Of a stretch of 64,000 nucleotides of DNA, positions 48,841 through 61,393 are shown piece by piece. This stretch comes from Brachyhypopomus gauderio (Eukaryota; Chordata; Actinopteri; Gymnotiformes; Hypopomidae). The stretch is taken from the NCBI RefSeq assembly GCF_052324685.1, contig NC_135220.1:10672320-10736319 (forward strand), read 5' to 3'. The position numbers and the translations under genes were made by a program. Every line of letters begins with the position of its first letter. The first letter of the stretch is position 1. The notes beneath the pieces were generated by a model. The model was not told where the DNA came from. It saw nothing but the letters and a program-made list of their open reading frames with translations, and made no database searches.

Positions 48841-51207
48841 ATGTATGTCTGGGGTTTGTTAGCGGTCAAGTATATTTTTTATATTTGTTTATGGAAAACA
48901 TCGCTGAGTCAAATTGTTTATTCCGTTACTGAAGAGGTGAACAAGGGAACAGTTGTCGGAAATATCGCCAAAGACCTCAAGATCGGCGTTAATGAACTCG
49001 AGTCTCGTACGTTTCAGATTGTTTCTGGATCTAACAAGAAGTATTTCGACGTTAATTTAAAAACAGGTGCGCTGTTCGTGAACGAAAGAATCGACCGGGA
49101 GGAGCTTTGCGAAGGCAGTCAAAGATGCGTTGTGAACGTAGAGGCCCTCGCTCAAAACCCGCACGGACTGTATCGGATTGAAGTAAACATTTTGGACGTT
49201 AACGATAACGCTCCGCATTTTCTGGATACCTCTTTGATTATCAACATTTATGAGGACGCAAGTCCAGGTGACAGATTTCATCTACCAGTGGCTGATGATG
49301 TTGATGTTGGCATTAATTCGGTAAAAGACTACAGACTGAGTAATAATGAATATTTTGCTGTCGATGTGCAGAGTGGAGAACCGACAGTGTTTATAGAGCT
49401 AGTTCTACATAAGGCCTTAGACAGAGAGAAACAGTCAGTCATTAATCTAGTTCTTACTGCCCTAGATGGTGGAAAACCTCCAAAAACAGGAACGTCGCAA
49501 ATTACCATAAATGTAATAGATGTAAATGATAATAAGCCAGTTTTCAGTAAATCTCTATATAAGTTAAAGATTAAAGAAAATGTATCAATAGGCACTAAAA
49601 TTATGTCTCTTACAGCCACTGATTTAGATGAAGGAACAAACAGTGAAATTATTTACTCATTTATTGGACGGTCAAATTCCAAAACAGATGGTTTATTTTC
49701 TGTCATTCCTGAAACAGGAGACATTGTAGTGAAAAGCCAGATAGATCATGAAGAAACCCCTGCTATTGAATTGAGAGTTCAGGCCCAAGATAAAGGCAGT
49801 CCTCCTAAGAGTGCCCAGTGTAAGGTTTTAGTGGAAGTACTAGATGAGAATGACAACGCTCCAGAGATTATAATGACTCCACTTCTGGACAGTGTGAAGG
49901 AAGACACCAAACATGGGACTGCTGTTGCTTTAGTTAAAGTCTCCGATAGAGATGGAGGCAAAAATGGCCTTGTTCATTGTTCTATTAAAAGCTCTTTTCC
50001 TTTTAAACTGGAGTCCTCATATAACAACCATTACTCACTAGTAGTGGATGGTCCTCTGGACAGAGAGAGCATTTCTGAATACAGCATCAGTATTTCAGCC
50101 AGTGATGAAGGAACTCCGCCCCTTTCCAGTCACAGTGTACTGACTGTTCAGGTGTCTGATGTTAATGATAATGCACCACAGTTTTCAGCACCCATAGCTG
50201 TGGCGTATCTAAAAGAGAATGGGCAAGTTGGGAGTCATGTGACCAAAGTGGTGTCACATGATCCAGACGATGGAGTGAATGCTGAACTTTCCTACTCAAT
50301 AGTAGAGAACACCCACATGGACATTCCCATCTCAACTATGTTTCATATCAACTCTTTAAATGGGGAAATAGTAACTCTGCACTCATTTAATTATGAGACA
50401 GCAAAAAGATTTCAGTTCCAAGTTCAGGCAACTGACTCTGGCGTTCCCCCTCTGAGTGGAAATGTGACTGTTAATGTGTTTATCCTGGACGAGAATGATA
50501 ACAGCCCAGTTATTCTGCCGCCTTATTCTGATCCTGGATCAGTCAACACTGAGCACATTCCCTACTCTGCTGATGTGGGCTACTTTGTGGCTAAAATCAG
50601 AGCTGTAGATACAGATTCTGGTTATAACGCCCTGCTGTCTTACCACATAACTGAACACAAGGGCACTAATCTCTTCCGCATTGGAACCAGCACTGGAGAA
50701 ATAAGGACTAAGAGACGAATGAGTGACAACGACCTAAAGACTCATCCACTTCTAATTTCCGTCTGTGACCATGGAGAACCGTCTCTGTCGGCGACCGTCT
50801 CTATGGATGTGGTGGTGACTGAAAGTCTTGACACTGTGCAGCCGTCACTAAGACACATGCCAGTTAAAGAGGAGGGATTCTCCGATCTGAATCTGTATCT
50901 GCTCATCGCTATAGTCTCAGTATCAGTGATATTTCTACTGAGCCTCATGGGTTTAATAGCAGCTAAATGCTACGGGACAGACGGCAGTTTCAGCGGGTAC
51001 AGCGCTCCAGTGGTCACTACACACCCTGACGGGAGTTGGTCTTACTCTAAATCCACTCAGCAGTATGACGTGTGTTTTAGCTCAGACACACTGAAGAGTG
51101 ACGTAGTGGTTTTCCCGTCACCGTTTCCACCAGCAGACGCAGAACTGATCAGCATTAACGAAGGAGACACTTTTACTCGCACACAAACTCTTCCTAGTAC
51201 CGGGAAG
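48841..51207 (+). CDS. Clustered protocadherin variable exon, array member 4
   Basis: 789 codons from ATG 48841 (preceding in-frame GTG ignored). The signal peptide is [20 protein letters not shown] plus SLS, then [18 protein letters not shown]. Six EC repeats, C-x5-C in EC1 (CEGSQRC), membrane span about 684-707, shared tail, phase-0 donor GGGAAG|GTAAGA. Its closest relative is member 5 (54767): EC1, EC4, EC5 and everything after are almost identical, while EC2 and the first half of EC3 carry most of the differences. One private change in EC6 is AVDTDSG for AVDADSG. Its 3' flank is shared with member 6. Confidence 0.93.
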
Positions 51208-51683
51208 GTAAGATGATTAGTTATTCTTTCTTTGTTAGATTCTAGCAGATTTTCATTGGGTTTTGATATCCTCCATTTTTCTGACTTTGGTGATTGAATG
51301 TAGTACTTTACGTTTTATAGTAGTTTTTTTTGTTACTCTATTGGGTCTTTGATTATGGCTGCTATTCTGTTCCACAGTTCATGTCTTTTTAGTATTGTGG
51401 TTGATTAATTGGAATTTCAACATGTTTGCTTTTTAAAGGAGCAATTATTTATATATATCCATTATTCCCTTTATACATACATGATTGTTTAACAACAAAT
51501 AATCAGTATGGTTTTGTACTACTTTGACTCATGATCTCTTCAGACCCATGGACTGTCTTTACCATTTTTCGTGAATTTGCTTAAATACTTAAACATACAT
51601 ATAATCCACTCATTAAGTCCCAGCATATTTACAAATAGATACTGGCAGTTCTAAGTAAGTCTATTAGTCAATCAGTTGTGTCT
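51208..51683. other. Intron flank of member 4, partly unique
   Basis: 51208-51350 matches 60971-61112 after member 6. 51352-51683 (about 330 bp) is missing from that second copy. No coding sequence in it. Confidence 0.7.
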
Positions 51684-51963
51684 TCTGATGTTGTCGTGAA
51701 AGGCCAGATAGATCATGAAGAAACCCCTGCTATTGAATTGAGAGTTCAGGCCCAAGATAAAGGCAGTCCTCCTAAGAGTGCCCAGTGTAAGGTTTTAGTG
51801 GAAGTACTAGATGAGAATGACAACACTCCAGAGATTATAATGACTCCACTTCTGGACAGTGTGAAGGAAGAGTTTAAACCTGGAACTGTTTTTGTTTTTG
51901 TTAAAGTCTCTGATATAGATGCAGGCGAAATGGCAGCATTTTTATACTCTGAGATGTTCTGAT
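51684..51963 (+). pseudogene. Protocadherin EC3-EC4 relic (copy 1)
   Basis: Frame [20 protein letters not shown], then [20 protein letters not shown], then [10 protein letters not shown] corresponds to the end of EC3 and start of EC4 of members 4 and 5. Over about 180 bp the DNA is almost identical to 55646-55825, then it decays (EEFKPGTVFVFVKVSDIDAG) and stops at TGA 51961-51963. No start, signal peptide or other EC repeats are present, so it is a fragment, not a gene. Confidence 0.85.
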
Positions 51964-53573
51964 GTATGCTGCCATTTCAGAGTGCATGAGTGCAGGAATC
52001 TTTGGAAACGCTACACATTGAGTCCACTCTTGTGTTTGACATTTAATTTGGTATACAGAGTATTTTTTTGTCTTTGAAATATTAGCACGTTTACTATTAA
52101 ATGCTCTCTAGCCATTGAATAAATCACTAAAAATGAATGAGTTCATAAAACTTACATATTTAGAAATTATTTCCAAGAAAGTCACCACAACGCCCTAACA
52201 GTAATTTAGATGTAACTCTAAAAGTCTTTGCTTTCATTCAGTGTCTGCGGCACTTTGAAGATACCCATAATACTGGACTTCCTCAGCATTCCAGATAACA
52301 TGAGCCTTCGGGTTGATTATGATGTCATAAAACTAATATGTGCTGCTATCGTCTGCTGCTCTGTCAAGTTACCTGTCTTGTAAATATAAATATCTAGATA
52401 GATGTGTCTTTATGAACAACATATTTGAACACCATAAAATCTGTGGAGAAAGTTCATAATGAATGTGGTTCTGCACAGCTATATGTGAATTATGTTATAG
52501 GTGGGTGGTCATGTATTTACTCTGTGAGCAAGAATGCATTTCTTGCACAGGAATATCACAGGAACAGTAGTTGCAAATCACACAAGCTTGATGTAGCTAC
52601 CGTAGGTTGGAGATTGTGAATGGCTGGTTGAATTGTGATAATGGGTTGAGTTTTAGGTCAATAAGTTATATAGCTACTTGCAGGAGGTGTAGCCTATGAA
52701 GTAGTTAGCAAGCTACCTCAAAGCTATTTATACATGATAATACCCTATACTACACCATTAATATGATTACATCCATTTATTATAATGAATGTAACCATCA
52801 TCAGTCCCGAGTGAGGTTTGCTATAATTTTATAACAACGTCCCAAAATAATTGAAATTTACTGTCAGCGTTTGACATTAATCCTGAATTGACTTGTTAGG
52901 CGACCGTGGTAAATCACTATCTAGCTAGCTAACCAGCACACGTCCAACTCTTTGTACAGTCAACGGATAAAACACAAGAAAAAAATACATTTACCAGTCG
53001 ATCATCACGTTGCCTCGTACTCGCGCTCGCCCAAGCACACATGGATGGAACAGTGTCGTTCTTCAGTATAAGTGAATTAGCAAAATAATTTTTAATCTAC
53101 TTTTTAAAAATAAGACTTTTAAAACAGTCCCCTGTCAAATGACGACCGCACAACAGGACAACTCTGGATGTCTATCTGGGACAGTCCAATTTTTCCCAAT
53201 ACACTACACTAATTTCTCTCTGATTGTCTGACCCTTTGGATCATGACAAGCTCACATATTTTCCTTTTGCAGCATTGCAACCAAAAACAGAACATGTGTG
53301 TGTCATGTTCTGAACAACTTAACAATAGCTATCAAAACACTACATCTGTCATCTCCTCTGATACCTCTCCTTTCACAGAAGGGTTGTGCTAATAATATGG
53401 AAAGGCCACAAGTTGACAGGTTATTTCTTATGTTTGACACATAAAACTTTGGCTGTCTGAATCTGTATTTCTCAGACAGTCTTGACTGCAGTTCTAAAGG
53501 TGAAATGCTGAAATCAGGCGTGTCTGTGTCAGTTTATTTTGTTTAGGCTTTGTTTTCAACCAAATAATAACTC

Positions 53574-53917
53574 TGTTACGGAACAGCTCCGGACCCCTCC
53601 ATTTGGGCATGTGTTTATGGTGTCTGCGTCAGGTTATAACCATGTATGTATTTCAGTGGGTGTGGTTGTGTGTGTGTGTGCGTGTTCGTCGGTCTTACCT
53701 GTGGCTCGTCTCGTGATCACTGGGGATTGTGTAGTTCGTCTATTTAATGTTAGTTCGTGCAATGTCTCGTGCTCGTCTTTGTCGTAAGCCCATGTCAGTT
53801 CAGTGTAGTGTGTTTTGTATATCGCTGTGCGCTAATTGCGCTGCTTGTTTAAGTGTTCGAATAAATGTGTGTTTGTCTAATGCACTTGCCTCGTCATGCC
53901 TGCCTTCCAACGTCACA
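53574..53917 (+). mobile_element. Solo-LTR-like element, family A copy 3
   Basis: Starts TGTTACGGAACAGCTCCGGA and ends CCAACGTCACA. Flanks AACTC and AACAC suggest a 5-bp duplication with one change. A CTATTTAATGTTAG TATA-like motif and an AATAAATG hexamer lie inside. Confidence 0.75.
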
Positions 53918-54569
53918 AACACCACATGTACATATTAACAAGACTAAAATCTTGATTTTCACTGGAGGATTTGGGACTTTTAGATAATCTATGTTTATTT
54001 CCTTTTTGTTTTTCTATAATTTTGACCAATTCCTTTAACTTTGATCAGATTACTTAATCTATTTCATGATTGTAAAGTTTTTCCCTATTGTTGCTGATTG
54101 ACAACAATGAAAGGATGTTTTATTTAATATGTGACCACTGCTTAGCATCTATGTACTATATAAATCTTTCCTTTTGTACCTGTAAAAGCTGATTATATCT
54201 TCAGCACCATGGACAAGGACGGCAATTGCACTGTGTCAGAGTGCATTTCTCTACCATGGCCTATTTAGAAATAACTCTTGAGGCATATGTTAACTATTAT
54301 TCCAGTTAATCTGTATTATTTTTTTTTTGATGACTCGATATCAGCAACAGAATACTAATGGTGAACGTTCACTACTGTTACTGCTAATACTACAACTACT
54401 ACTACTACTACTAATAATAATAATATTAATAATAATAATAAAAAATAATAGTTACAATCAGAATTAGAGAAAGAAGTAGAAGAAGTAAATTAATATAAAA
54501 AACCCAGAAAGAATATGAGAAACGCTGTATATTAATAAACGACATTAATATAGTCTTAACGTTGGTCCA

Positions 54570-54596
54570 TCACGCGAGGTCGCTGCAGACCATGAC
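54570..54596 (+). promoter_or_regulatory. CSE-like element of the 54767 exon
   Basis: TCACGCGAGGTCGCTGCAGA (54570-54589) followed by CCATGAC, about 170 bp before the ATG. It differs from the 48640 element by one base within the core. Confidence 0.75.
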
Positions 54597-54766
54597 TTTG
54601 AATAAACCCTGATCATATCGTGACTCCTCCTCTAAAATGTCACTGCAATAGACAAGGCGCTGGTACAACGCCGAGGTTGAACATTCAGTGCGAAGGCGTC
54701 CTGTTCTAAATAGATCGCAGTGTATTGCATTTTCTGCATTAACTTCGCAAGTACCTTTGCTCTCTA

Positions 54767-57130
54767 ATGGATTTATCTGGTTTGATAGCCGTCTGGATTG
54801 TTTTTTATGCTTGTTTATGGAAAACATCGCTGAGTCAGATTGTTTATTCCATCACGGAGGAAGTGAACAAGGGGACAGTTGTTGGAAATATCGCCAAAGA
54901 CCTCAAGATCGGCGTTAATGAACTCGAGTCGCGTACGTTTCAGATTGTTTCTGGATCTAACAAGAAGTATTTCGACGTTAATTTAAAAACAGGTGCGCTG
55001 TTCGTGAACGAAAGAATCGACCGGGAGGAGCTTTGCGAGCGCAGTGAAAGATGCGTTGTGAACGTAGAGGCCCTCGCTCAAAACCCGCACGGACTGTATC
55101 GGATTGAATTAAACATTTTGGACGTTAACGATAATGCTCCGCAATTTAGACATAGCTCTGTGATGATCAGTATTAATGAGGACGCAAGTCCAGGTGACAG
55201 ATTTCATCTACCAGTGGCTGATGATGTTGATGTTGGCATTAATTCGCTGAAAGACTACAGACTGAGTAATAATGAATACTTCACCACTGATGTACACAGT
55301 GGAGACTCCAGTGTGTCAGCAGAGCTGGTCCTTCAGAAAGCCTTAGACAGAGAGAAACAGTCAGTTATTAATCTAGTTCTTACTGCTCTGGATGGAGGAA
55401 AACCTCCAAAAACAGGAACATTAAACATTACCATAAAGGTAATAGATGTAAATGATAACAAGCCTGTTTTTAGTAAATCTCTATACAAGGTGAAAATTAA
55501 AGAAAATATTTCAGTAGGTACTAGAATATTAACTGTTACAGCTAATGACATAGATGAAAGCACTAACAGTGAAATTATATACTCATTTATCGAACATGGG
55601 AATGATGAAAAAGATTTATTATCTATCATTCCTGAAACAGGAGACATTGTCGTGAAAGGCCAGATAGATCATGAAGAAACCCCTGCTATTGAATTGAGAG
55701 TTCAGGCCCAAGATAAAGGCAGTCCTCCTAAGAGTGCCCAGTGTAAGGTTTTAGTGGAAGTACTAGATGAGAATGACAACGCTCCAGAGATTATAATGAC
55801 TCCACTTCTGGACAGTGTGAAGGAAGACTCCAAACGTGGGACTGCTGTTGCTTTAGTTAAAATCTCCGATAGAGATGGAGGCAAAAATGGCCTTGTTCAT
55901 TGTTCTATTAAAGGCTCTTTTCCTTTTAAACTGGAGTCCTCATATAACAACCATTACTCACTAGTAGTGGATGGTCCTCTGGACAGAGAGAGCATTTCTG
56001 AATACAGCATCAGTATTTCAGCCAGTGATGAAGGAACTCCGCCCCTTTCCAGTCACAGTGTACTGACTGTTCAGGTGTCTGATGTTAATGATAATGCACC
56101 ACAGTTTTCAGCACCCATAGCTGTGGCGTATCTAAAAGAGAATGGGCAAGTTGGGAGTCATGTGACCAAAGTGTTGTCACATGATCCAGACAATGGAGTG
56201 AATGCTGAACTTTCCTACTCAATAGTAGAGAACACCAACATGGACATTCCCATCTCAACTATGTTTCATATTAACTCTTTAAATGGGGAAATAGTAACTC
56301 TGCACTCATTTAATTATGAGACAGCAAAAAGATTTCAGTTCCAAGTTCAGGCAACTGACTCTGGCGTTCCCCCTCTGAGTGGAAATGTGACTGTTAATGT
56401 GTTTATCCTGGACGAGAATGATAACAGCCCAGTTATTCTGCCGCCTTATTCTGATCCCGGATCAGTCAACACTGAGCACATTCCCTACTCTGCTGATGTG
56501 GGCTACTTTGTGGCTAAAATCAGAGCTGTAGATGCAGATTCTGGTTATAACGCCCTGCTGTCTTACCACATAACTGAACACAAGGGCACTAATCTCTTCC
56601 GCATTGGAACCAGCACTGGAGAAATAAGGACTAAGAGACAAATGAGTGACAATGACCTAAAGACTCATCCACTTCTAATTTCCGTCTGTGACCATGGAGA
56701 ACCGTCTCTGTCGGCGACCGTCTCTATGGATGTGGTGGTGACTGAAAGTCTTGACACTGTGCAGCCGTCACTAAGACACGTGCCAGTTAAAGAGGAGGGA
56801 TTCTCTGATCTGAATCTGTATCTGCTCATCGCTATAGTCTCAGTATCAGTGATATTTCTACTTAGCCTCATGGGTTTAATAGCAGCTAAATGCTACGGGA
56901 CAGACGGCAGTTTCAGCGGGTACAGCGCTCCAGTGGTCACTACACACCCTGACGGGAGCTGGTCTTACTCTAAATCCACTCAGCAGTATGACGTGTGTTT
57001 TAGCTCAGACACACTGAAGAGTGACGTAGTGATTTTCCCGTCGCCGTTTCCACCAGCAGACGCAGAACTGATCAGCATTAATGAAGGAGACACTTTTACT
57101 CGAACACAAACTCTTCCTAGTACCGGGAAG
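54767..57130 (+). CDS. Clustered protocadherin variable exon, array member 5
   Basis: 788 codons from ATG 54767: signal peptide [20 protein letters not shown] plus SLS, six EC repeats, C-x5-C in EC1 (CERSERC), membrane span about 683-706, shared tail, donor GGGAAG|GTAAGT in phase 0. It is the youngest visible paralogue of member 4. About 40 of about 50 ectodomain differences between them fall in EC2 and EC3 (for example [13 protein letters not shown] versus [13 protein letters not shown], and [11 protein letters not shown] versus [12 protein letters not shown]). Two small private changes near the end are KRQMSDN and DVVIFPS. Its 5' flank is part of the duplicated block, so a near-copy of this exon is expected just after the window. 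Confidence 0.93.
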
Positions 57131-58401
57131 GTAAGTGCCGCGTTCATAGTAACTTAACATGAATGAGAATTACGTAATATAACTAATGAAATACAACAGA
57201 TATCACATCCATACCTTCAGTTTAGATGAATTCACTAACGTGTTTCTCCAACTTCCATCTGTACTTTTGCATTACAAGACGTAACTTTTCTGTCCGTTTG
57301 AAACATTTTTTACTGTTTGTCCGCGTTTGCAATAGTGTAAATGTTACATATTTAAACCCAATTTATGATTTGTTTATCTTTAATAACGTGACCTACACTA
57401 TTCAGAACCACGGACAGCTACACAAATTAACAGGCCCAGAAAATTCAAACGCGCTTTTGATATTTTAATTAAAGTTATGTTTAATAATAGTTGTTTTAAT
57501 TTGAAATGTACTGGTAGATACTGGACTCGATAACACAAAGTTTTGCTTTCTCATTTTAGGACTTAGGGTGGACTTGAAATTTCTTTAACTTTTACCACAA
57601 GAACCTTTACCATGATAACGTTTATCGTGAAATTTATAGTGATCTTTTACTGTTGTACGCCTGATTCTGCGCCCTAGCGCGAGTTGTGAGTATGCCATGT
57701 TGAAGATTCTCATTTAACACGTTAATCTGAGAGCAGATAAGAGGTTATCAATTAAACAAAAATATGCATATTAATCTGTCGACATAACATGTTTTAATGA
57801 TTGTTATTAGTGTAGTATGTTACTAAAGTTTGCAATCTAATTTTCGCACCGTGGGTTTCGCTAACTGCGGGTAACGTCACTATAACAATTATCTGACTAA
57901 TTTAAATATTAATTTGCTTTGTTTGTTTGCTACGACGCTCACATACCTGCATCTATGCACCACATGTCTATGAAAAAAGTGATAAAAACCTCCTCGACAC
58001 ATACAGAAAAAACAATTCTCTTGAATTTAATTTAGTTCCTATACGTTGTTTTGATTTATTTTGGTGCCCGGTTATGACTCGGACTCGGTCATTTAACCCG
58101 TTATTATCTCCATCTTTATTTAGAGTCGAATGGTCAAGGTTTGTAATTGGTCTCTGTTAGGTGGTCTTGCAAGTAGTGCTAACTTTGGGAGATTCGTCTG
58201 GACGTGTCCAGGATACCGCAACTGTTTTCAATATACAGCTGAAATGTACATTTTCTCACTTCTGTCTGTAACCGTGAAAGAGAGATATTTCGGTTTTTGT
58301 TCAATCGAATTCATCGCGTGAGTAAGAAACCGTCTGTGTTTTTCACCATGGTGAATTTTGGCATTGGAAAACCACAAAAGGCAGAGTCAGTTCTCCGCTG
58401 T
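57131..58401. other. Spacer between members 5 and 6
   Basis: About 1.3 kb of AT-rich DNA, not part of the segmental duplication. No gene, relic or repeat recognised. Confidence 0.6.
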
Positions 58402-58428
58402 AGCGCACAGTGTCGCTGCAGACCGCGG
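58402..58428 (+). promoter_or_regulatory. CSE-like element of the 58604 exon
   Basis: AGCGCACAGTGTCGCTGCAG (58402-58421) followed by ACCGCGGG, about 176 bp before the ATG. It shares TCGCTGCAGACC with the 54570 element but differs on the 5' side (CACAGTG instead of GCGAGG). Confidence 0.72.
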
Positions 58429-58603
58429 GTTTGTGGTTCTGCCTTTATTTCTATAGCACCATCCTCAGAACGTTGCTTTCGTTTAAGAACCATAAGCCGA
58501 TAGGATACGACGTACAAGGTTTTCGTGTCTGGTTGATTCTGAACACACCAGAGATAAATATTTTTTTTTTTTGCATTTTATAAGCTAAGGAGCGACGATC
58601 AAT

Positions 58604-60970
58604 ATGGATTTCTCAGCAGTTTTGAGCTTTGGTATTTTAATGTTTCATTACTTATGGGAATCGTCGTCTGGTCAACTTGTGTATTCTATTTCAGAGGAGG
58701 CGAATAAAGGAACAGTTGTGGGGAATATCGCTAAAGATTTAAACATTAATGTTCACGATCTGGAATCTCGGATGTTTCAAATCGTAGCTGGATCCAATAA
58801 GAAGTATTTCGAGGTAAACCCGAAGACTGGTGTTCTGTTTGTAAGTGAGCGAATTGACCGTGAGGAATTTTGTGATTCAAATCCAAAATGCGTTTTGAAC
58901 ATAGAGGCCCTTGCTCAGAACCCTCATAATCTATACAGAATTGAGATAAAGATCGCAGACATCAATGATAACTCCCCGCATTTCCCAATCGACACGTTTA
59001 AACTGAATATTACCGAGAATGCACGCCCTGGGGAAAGATTTCCTCTTCCGGTGGCTGAGGACCTCGACGTAGGAAACAATGCTCTGCGAGATTACAGACT
59101 GAGTCCGAACGAACACTTCTCCATAGACGTACACAGCGACGAAGAGAGTGTGTCTGCAGAGTTAGTGTTGCAAAAAGGTTTGGACAGGGAAAAACAGTCA
59201 TTCCATCAGTTACTGCTGACTGCGGTAGATGGAGGAAAGCCTCCCAAGTCTGGAACCTTGAATATAATTGTAGACGTGATGGATATCAATGATAATAATC
59301 CAGTTTTCGACATGCCTCTTTATAAAGTAAAAGTGAAGGAAAATATTTCCATAGGAACTAAAATATTAACCGTCTCTGCCTCTGATGTAGATGAAGGCAT
59401 AAACAGCGACATAGTGTATTCTTTTATGGGACATGGGAAGTCAAAGAAGATAGATTTATTCGCTATAATCCCCGAGACTGGTGATATTGTAGTAAATGGA
59501 CAAATTGATTACGAAGAAAATTCCGCGTTTGAGTTGCGAGTACAAGCACGAGACAAGGGCAGTCCTCCGCAAAGCACACACTGTAAAGTTTTAGTGGAAG
59601 TTTTAGATGAGAACGACAACGCACCTCAAATCACGCTGACTCCTCTCTTAGAAAGTGTTAAAGAGAACGCCAAACCTGGCATTGCGGTGGCTCTGGCTAA
59701 GCTCTCTGACAAAGACGGGAACAAAAATGGCATTGTGCGTATTTCAATTAAGGGCTCGTTTCCTTTCAAACTGGAGCTGTCCTACAAAAATCATTACATG
59801 TTGGTGGTAGACGGACCTTTGGACAGGGAATGTATTCCTTTATATAACATTCCACTTGTTGCGACGGATGAAGGAAGCCCGCCTCTGTCCGGCAGCGGTG
59901 TGATAACTGTACGTATCGCGGATGTTAACGACAATGCGCCACGTTTCTCAGCCCCCGTTGTAAACGCTTATCTTACGGAGAACGTTCAGGCTGGAAGTCA
60001 CGTGGTCAGACTAATGGCGCAGGACCCCGACCTAGGTGCAAACGCAGAACTTTCATATTCAGTGTTGGATAGCTACGGCAGCGGTGTTCCCATAGCAACA
60101 ATGATAAATGTTAATTCTATGAATGGTGAACTATATACTCTGCAGTCGTTTAACTACGAGGACATAAAACGATTACAGTTTGTGGTTCAGGCTACTGATT
60201 CCGGCGTTCCGCCTTTGAGCAGTAACGTAACTGTGAACATTTTCATATTAGATGAGAATGATAATAGCCCAGTTATTCTGCCACCTTACTCTGATCCCGG
60301 ATCAGTCAACACTGAGCACATTCCCTACTCTGCTGATGTGGGATACTTTGTGGCTAAAATCAGAGCTGTAGATGCAGATTCTGGTTATAACGCCCTGCTG
60401 TCTTACCACATAACTGAACACAAGGACACTAATCTCTTCCGCATTGGAACCAGCACTGGAGAAATAAGGACTAAGAGACGAATGAGTGACAATGACTTAA
60501 AGACTCATCCACTTCTAATTTCCGTCTGTGACCATGGAGAACCGTCTCTGTCGGCGACCGTCTCTATGGATGTGGTGGTGACTGAAAGTCTTGACACTGT
60601 GCAGCCGTCACTAAGACACGTGCCAGTTAAAGAGGAGGGATTCTCTGATCTGAATCTGTATCTGCTCATCGCTATAGTCTCAGTATCAGTGATATTTCTA
60701 CTGAGCCTCATGGGTTTAATAGCAGCTAAATGCTACAGGACAGACGGCAGTTTCAGCGGGTACAGCGCTCCAGTGGTCACTACACACCCTGACGGGAGCT
60801 GGTCTTACTCTAAATCCACTCAGCAGTATGACGTGTGTTTTAGCTCAGACACACTGAAGAGTGACGTAGTGGTTTTCCCGTCGCCGTTTCCACCAGCAGA
60901 CGCAGAACTGATCAGCATTAACGAAGGAGACACTTTTACTCGCACACAAACTCTTCCTAGCACCGGGAAG
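58604..60970 (+). CDS. Clustered protocadherin variable exon, array member 6
   Basis: 789 codons from ATG 58604: signal peptide [20 protein letters not shown] plus SSG, then [18 protein letters not shown], six EC repeats, C-x5-C in EC1 (CDSNPKC), membrane span about 684-707, shared tail, donor GGGAAG|GTAAGA in phase 0. EC1-EC5 are clearly diverged from members 4 and 5. From about 60262 (DNA AGCCCAGTTATTCTGCC) through EC6, tail, donor and the next 3 kb it matches member 4. The identity switch inside the exon is the mark of a recombination or conversion end point. One EC6 change, EHKDTNLF for EHKGTNLF, is private. Confidence 0.93.
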
Positions 60971-61116
60971 GTAAGATGATTAGTTATTCTTTCTTTGTTA
61001 GATTCTACAAGATTTTCATTGGGTTTTTATATCCTCCATTTTTCTGACTTTGGTGATTGAATGTAGTACTTTCACAGTAGTTTTTTTTTTTGTTACTTTA
61101 CTGAGTGTTTCTATTC

Positions 61117-61393
61117 AGATGTTGTCGTGAAAGGCCAGATAGATCATGAAGAAACTCCTGCTATTGAATTGAGAGTTCAGGCCCAAGATAAAGGCAGTCC
61201 TCCTAAGAGTGCCCAGTGTAAGGTTTTAGTGGAAGTACTAGATGAGAATGACAACACTCCAGAGATTATAATGACTCCACTTCTGGACAGTGTGAAGGAA
61301 GAGTTTAAACCTGGAACTGTTTTTGTTTTTGTTAAAGTCTCTGATATAGATGCAGGCGAAATGGCAGCATTTTTATACTCTGAGATGTTCTGA
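61117..61393 (+). pseudogene. Protocadherin EC3-EC4 relic (copy 2)
   Basis: Second copy of the fragment at 51684, same start in [13 protein letters not shown] and same TGA end (61391-61393). In this copy it begins only about 145 bp after the member 6 donor because about 330 bp present in copy 1 are missing. Confidence 0.85.

Larger units (their letters stand above)
51684..54563. repeat. Segmental duplication, copy 1 (2.9 kb)
   Basis: Nearly identical in order and sequence to 61117-64000 at an offset of 9433-9437 bp, with only scattered substitutions and a few small indels. It contains the EC3-EC4 relic, non-coding DNA, the family A LTR-like element and a (CTA/ATT) microsatellite. Apart from the relic I see no gene in it. 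Confidence 0.93.

Noticed and set aside
51678..51963. Treating the EC3-EC4 open frame as a small gene
   Set aside because: No start, signal peptide or other EC repeats, and an exact second copy is in the segmental duplication. It is a relic.
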